A stretch of 64,000 nt of DNA from contig JALDNG010000016.1 in NCBI GenBank assembly GCA_024349245.1, positions 4,948,001 to 5,012,000 of the forward strand, written 5' to 3'. This DNA is from Neodontobutis hainanensis. Lineage: Eukaryota > Chordata > Actinopteri > Gobiiformes > Odontobutidae. Under the pieces are notes generated by a model. The model saw nothing but the letters and a program-made list of their open reading frames with translations. It did not search any database and had not been told where the DNA came from. Made by a program: the position numbers and the translations under genes. Positions 61,501 through 64,000 of this stretch are shown piece by piece (within the stretch, counting starts at the first letter, position 1; every line of letters begins with the position of its first letter).

Positions 61501-64000
61501 GGAAGCATGGTTCTTCCTATTGTTGGAAATAACCTTTCATGTTGATAATCTGTGCAGTTTTTCAGCAGGAGAGAAGTCCGCAGTGCCAAACCCCAGAGAG
61601 GCTAGAGTGTGTATGTGCTTATGTTGTGTGTATCATAGAGAGCATGTACAGTATGTGCGTAGCTATGTGCTTTTTGTACATGCACTAATACCATGTGTGT
61701 CAGACTCGCTAGATTGGGGAGAATAAACCCATCTCCTCGTTTCTATGGTAACTCCATGTCTGCAGAATGGGTGTGATTCAGGCTTTCAGGGTTCAGGCAG
61801 CGCATTCACACACAGCCACACAATTAGTCCCCTGTTAAAACGGAGTCAGTGGCGGAACTTGTGCTTTGGTCGAAGGGTGGGAAGAACTTGTAGAGGTGTG
61901 TGTGTTTAAACAGTCAGGGCTCTTGTTCAACCAAAACACTGCAGCCTTATAACCTCTTCACTGACACCAATGAAGCCCAGATACTCACACATACAGCAGT
62001 ATCTGTCAGTGTATGTAATACTTAATCTGTCGTGCCGTTGAAATGCCTGAGCACTTCTCTAGGTGACTTGTCTTTCAGACAGATTTCTTTTGTCAGCAGA
62101 GAGCATTTCATTTGTTGTCCAGTTACAGACAATAGAGGCTCAGTATTTTTAGTTTCCTACAGCTATATAAATGATAGACACCTTATCATGTCTGATGTAC
62201 TTAAGCATATGTTGTCAATTGATAGAACTAAATGAAAAAGAAAGGGCACTTATTTCTGGTTGATGGAAGAATGACTTATCAGAATAATTGTTAGTGTCAG
62301 TACAATTTGCCTACTTATATCACTTTTAAAATACATAACCTCTGTTGCGTTCTGTAGTTCTGTAATAACTTTGATTTATAAAAAAAAGGCTGTCTTGTTG
62401 TATTCTGATGTACTTATATTAAATTATTTGATATCTATAACTACATTTATCATAATGTGGACAACCTAAGTCTTTGCATAGCCTTGTTTTTTAGTGTTCC
62501 AGATTAACCAGAGAAAATCCAAATAAAAACACATTACCTTGAAAACTTCTTGCATGCCCAATACGACACGCTGTGTGCACGCAGAGACAATGTAGTGACA
62601 TGAAAAAATTTCATTGTGTTTCACATACTTCCTTCTTGACCCGTGCTTCATTCTATCAGTCTGTCTAAGTGTCGCTGTGGGATGGAAGATGAGCCAGTGT
62701 GGAGGAGCTGGAATCGATAATACACTGAGGATTGGGGGAAGGGGGAGCAGAGGAGGAAAAGAGGCATGTCAGCCCTGCGTGCCTGGCGTGAGAAGTGATC
62801 AAATCAAAGCAGCAGCTCATCTCTCATTTTTCCTTTATCAACCCTTGGATTTTATGTTTGTGTTTTAATGTAAAATGGGTCTACTCCATCTTGAACTGCA
62901 GTGAGAAAGCTATGTATTTTGGTCTTGTGCGTACTTAGATTTCTATGACATGTTCAGTGGTGACTGCTCGCTCCTCTGCAGTGTCCATCATGTTTTATGT
63001 ATGAAAGCTAAGCCTTTACTCACTAATCCAGAAGCCATATTACTCCAGTTATTTAGCACTTGCAGCTAATCCTTGATGTGTCATTTTCTGCTCGTACACA
63101 AATTGCAGTGCATATTAGAATTGTAGGTGTATGCATGTTGGTTGTGCAGCCCTGCACATCTTGGGCTCATTTGCAAGGGAAAAATAATTGATAAAGATAG
63201 ATAAATAAAAGAATATCAATGAGACATTAAAATGAAAGAGACAAAGCTCATCATCTTTATCACAATTTACCTATAAACTAGTCATCAAACAAAGTTATAG
63301 TGGTCACTAAAGCTATATCAACAGTATTACAGTTAAACCTTTTATTTGCAGCCTAAAATTGTAAGACATGACAAAGGCAGTAAAAAACCCATGTGTGAGA
63401 CTTGCTGCTTGCACAGCAAACACCTGCTGCCACAGTAAGGAACAGGTGTGTAGACACTGGCTGATAGAGACAGGTGCTTGGAAAAAAGGGCATATGTAAT
63501 GTGTGCTAAATTGTAGATCCGTTGAAGATCCTGTGATGTTTGTTTTTTGCTGATGCATACATTCTTAATTATCTAAACCTGCAGTGGTTTCAAGACTGTC
63601 AAAAACCTGTCCTAAAAATAAGAATAAGAAGTGTTTTTTTTTCTCTTTAACACACAACTAAATGAATGGAATTGAAATGGAACAAATGCATCTGAACTCT
63701 TGGTACACCAGCACTTTATAGTTCAGCCACTGACCTAGATTTGTATCTCAAGGCACCCGACAGTTGATTTATCCCAAAGCCACTGTCATCGGTTTGAACT
63801 GCCTGTCATTGTGACCAATGCCAACTGGAGCTGTTAGCAACCAGTCTATGCGTCTTGTTCTTGCCTGCAAAGTCCTAATAAGAACTGTGTTAAGGCTACT
63901 TTGTTTACAACTAAATAAATCTGCATAGACATTAAGAGCAGCAAACACACACTCAAAGAGAGAAACCATACAGTGATGGTGACACAAACTGTAGCAACAC
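56683..64000 (+). other. ccdc88a intron 3 (to window end)
   Basis: No further ccdc88a exon is recognised; the residues expected next in the family (beginning ETLQQL in human) were not found. A poly-A run of 29 bases is at 58537-58565. The other open frames are short and unsupported. An exon-like open stretch at about 60846-60940 is listed among the rejected items. Confidence 0.6.
58537..58565 (+). repeat. Poly(A) tract, 29 bases
   Basis: A pure A run in ccdc88a intron 3. It could be the tail of an old retroposon, but no SINE or LINE body is recognisable just upstream. Confidence 0.9.

Overview
The window is nuclear genomic DNA from a vertebrate, almost certainly a ray-finned (teleost) fish. 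Genes are split into many GT-AG exons, the DNA is AT-rich with long TA, TG and poly-A tracts, the interspersed repeats look like fish tRNA-type SINEs, a fish-type LINE and a Tc1-like element, and the proteins are clear vertebrate orthologues. There is no operon, phage or CRISPR content.

Layout. 1-9529: non-coding, probably intron 1 or upstream DNA of pld5. 9530-20398 (+): nine 3' coding exons of pld5, an inactive phospholipase D-like membrane protein; its N-terminal exon is not seen. 20399-23213: pld5 3' UTR, spacer and the cfap36 promoter, which carries an RFX X-box. 23214-31013 (+): all 12 coding exons of cfap36, a ciliary BART-domain protein. Its introns hold a 32-copy 30-bp minisatellite, a SINE containing an 85-nt near-perfect hairpin, and a Tc1-like remnant. 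32940-39250 (-): all 16 coding exons of ppp4r3b (smek2), tail to tail with cfap36, with a LINE fragment and nested SINE in one intron. 40976-45946 (-): all 28 coding exons of pnpt1, mitochondrial polynucleotide phosphorylase. 45947-50036: spacer plus the ccdc88a promoter and 5' UTR. 50037-56682 (+): the first three coding exons of ccdc88a (Girdin), with the rest beyond the window. 56683-64000: ccdc88a intron 3 with no exon recognised.

The coding models are internally consistent: the summed exon lengths give 443 codons plus stop (cfap36), 792 plus stop (ppp4r3b), 773 plus stop (pnpt1), 557 plus stop (partial pld5) and 91 codons (partial ccdc88a), each in frame across every junction.

The genes do not form one pathway. 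Their proximity reflects an old vertebrate neighbourhood (human 2p16.1: CCDC88A, CFAP36, PPP4R3B, PNPT1). The relative orientation here implies that the three-gene block cfap36-ppp4r3b-pnpt1 is inverted with respect to ccdc88a compared with human, and pld5 (human 1q43) is a newcomer or a teleost-specific neighbour. I found no convincing new biological system. The most unusual structures are the E-box-bearing minisatellite, the SINE-derived hairpin, and two splice acceptors built on or beside dinucleotide repeats.
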